6,175 nucleotides of DNA from JBKECA01 sp047973435 (GTDB taxonomy: Bacteria; Planctomycetota; Planctomycetia; Planctomycetales; Planctomycetaceae), in contig JBKECA010000089.1 in the NCBI GenBank assembly GCA_047973435.1, positions 1-6,175 on the forward strand, in the 5' to 3' direction. Position 1 is the stretch's first letter. Every line of letters starts with the position of its first letter. The notes under the pieces were generated by a model, which saw nothing but the letters and a program-made list of their open reading frames with translations, did no database searches and had not been told where the DNA came from. Position numbers and translations under genes: made by a program. Of this stretch, positions 5,779-6,175 are shown piece by piece.

Positions 5779-6175
5779 GGGTGCTGATGGCGAGGGCGGT
5801 GTCTTTGTTCCAGCGGCGGCCGTGGCCTTTGATGCGCAGGGTTTCGCACGTGCATTGGGCTTCGGTTGGTCCGCTGCCAATGTCGCGCCCCGCAGCTAGA
5901 AACTCCGGATAACTGATCAACGCCCGGCGGTCGCTGATGTATTCGACAAGGCGGTGGATGGCCGTTCGTTTGCGGTGTCCGCGCACTGTTTTCCGAAAGG
6001 TGACCAGGCTGTCAAAGCCGGACGTGAATCACTACCGCCTGTAAGGCGGTAGTGATTCACTTGATGCTCGCTCCCCCCAATCACATTCCCCGCCGGAGCC
6101 GCATTGACCGCCGCGATCACCTGCGACATCGTCTCCTCGAACAGCCCCAACATCTCCAACTTCAGTCTCTCCGCC
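5720..6175 (-). pseudogene. Degraded transposase (ISKra4-like), internal deletion and frameshift
   Basis: Two pieces of one transposase are visible. The N-terminal piece (6174 down to about 6061) reads ERLKLEMLGLFEETMSQVIA then AAPAGNVIGGSEHQ. The C-terminal piece (about 6022 down to the TGA at 5720) reads FDSLVTFRKTVRGHRKRTAI and on to YPEFLAAGRDIGSGPTEAQC and RIKGHGRRWNKDTALAISTL. The DIGSGPTEAQ...KG.GRRW block, near the end of the catalytic domain, is what suggests ISKra4. The two pieces are in different frames, and the central several hundred residues expected for the family are missing. A perfect palindrome occupies the joint. The gene continues beyond the right edge. The family assignment is from recognition only. 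Confidence 0.7.
6024..6060. repeat. Perfect palindrome, 16-bp arms (REP-like hairpin)
   Basis: GTGAATCACTACCGCC (6024-6039) and its exact reverse complement (6045-6060) enclose a 5-nt loop, TGTAA. There is no T-run after either arm, so it is not a typical terminator. It sits exactly where the two transposase fragments meet. Shape and placement suit a dispersed REP-like or miniature element, or a deletion-associated hairpin. Copy number elsewhere in the genome is unknown. Confidence 0.75.

Larger units (their letters stand above)
5709..6175 (-). mobile_element. Remnant of an ISKra4-like insertion sequence (one end in window)
   Basis: The left edge is placed near GGGTTTAAG at 5709, where integrase similarity has just ended and shortly before the transposase stop at 5720. 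A GGG-starting terminus would suit ISKra4-type ends, but the opposite terminus is outside the window, so no inverted repeat or target duplication can be shown. The element probably interrupted the integrase gene to its left. Its transposase is broken, so it cannot move by itself. Confidence 0.5.

Overview
The window is GC-rich bacterial DNA that most resembles a planctomycete chromosome. This rests on the style of the tyrosine integrase (Asn in place of the box II His, and a basic insertion before box II), a second integrase N-terminus of the same lineage style, the small HTH protein, and an ISKra4-like transposase remnant. The assignment comes from family recognition, not from a database search.

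Positions 1-5328 appear to be one end of an integrated element sitting against the 3' end of a tRNA-Pro(TGG) gene at 5329-5403. All element genes lie on the minus strand and read away from the tRNA. In transcription order they are: a 433-aa tyrosine integrase (3906-5207); a 302-aa protein of unknown role with a C-terminal helix-turn-helix (2882-3790); a small HTH/excisionase-like protein (2491-2877); a short protein resembling the DnaB N-terminal domain (1945-2457); a RecA/RepA-like ATPase (827-1948); two small hypothetical proteins (508-783 and 41-511); and the first ten codons of a further gene (1-32). Gene packing is tight. There are two ATGA stop/start overlaps (1945-1948 and 508-511), a 4-bp gap at 2878-2881 and an 8-bp gap at 33-40, so most of this is probably one operon. 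The second copy of the attachment site is not in the window, so the element continues past position 1.

The inferred logic is: the integrase moves the element in and out of tRNA-Pro, one or both HTH proteins control expression or excision, and a split DnaB-like pair (N-domain plus ATPase) acts in replication. Directly downstream of the ATPase, at 721-838, is a dense cluster of a heptamer (AACGGWC in both orientations, six exact copies plus near copies) that looks like an iteron array or protein-binding origin. Between the tRNA and the integrase there is a terminator-like hairpin and another dyad.

To the right of the tRNA (5404-6175) the DNA looks like a graveyard of mobile elements. It holds a plus-strand integrase N-terminal fragment (5491 to about 5703), cut by the end of an IS whose minus-strand transposase is itself broken. 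Only the two ends of the transposase remain, in different frames, with a perfect 16-bp-arm palindrome (6024-6060) at the junction.

I see no CRISPR array, rRNA, obvious toxin-antitoxin pair or recognisable defence gene. The most novel candidates are the split helicase with its adjacent iteron-like cluster and the two uncharacterised coupled small genes after it.
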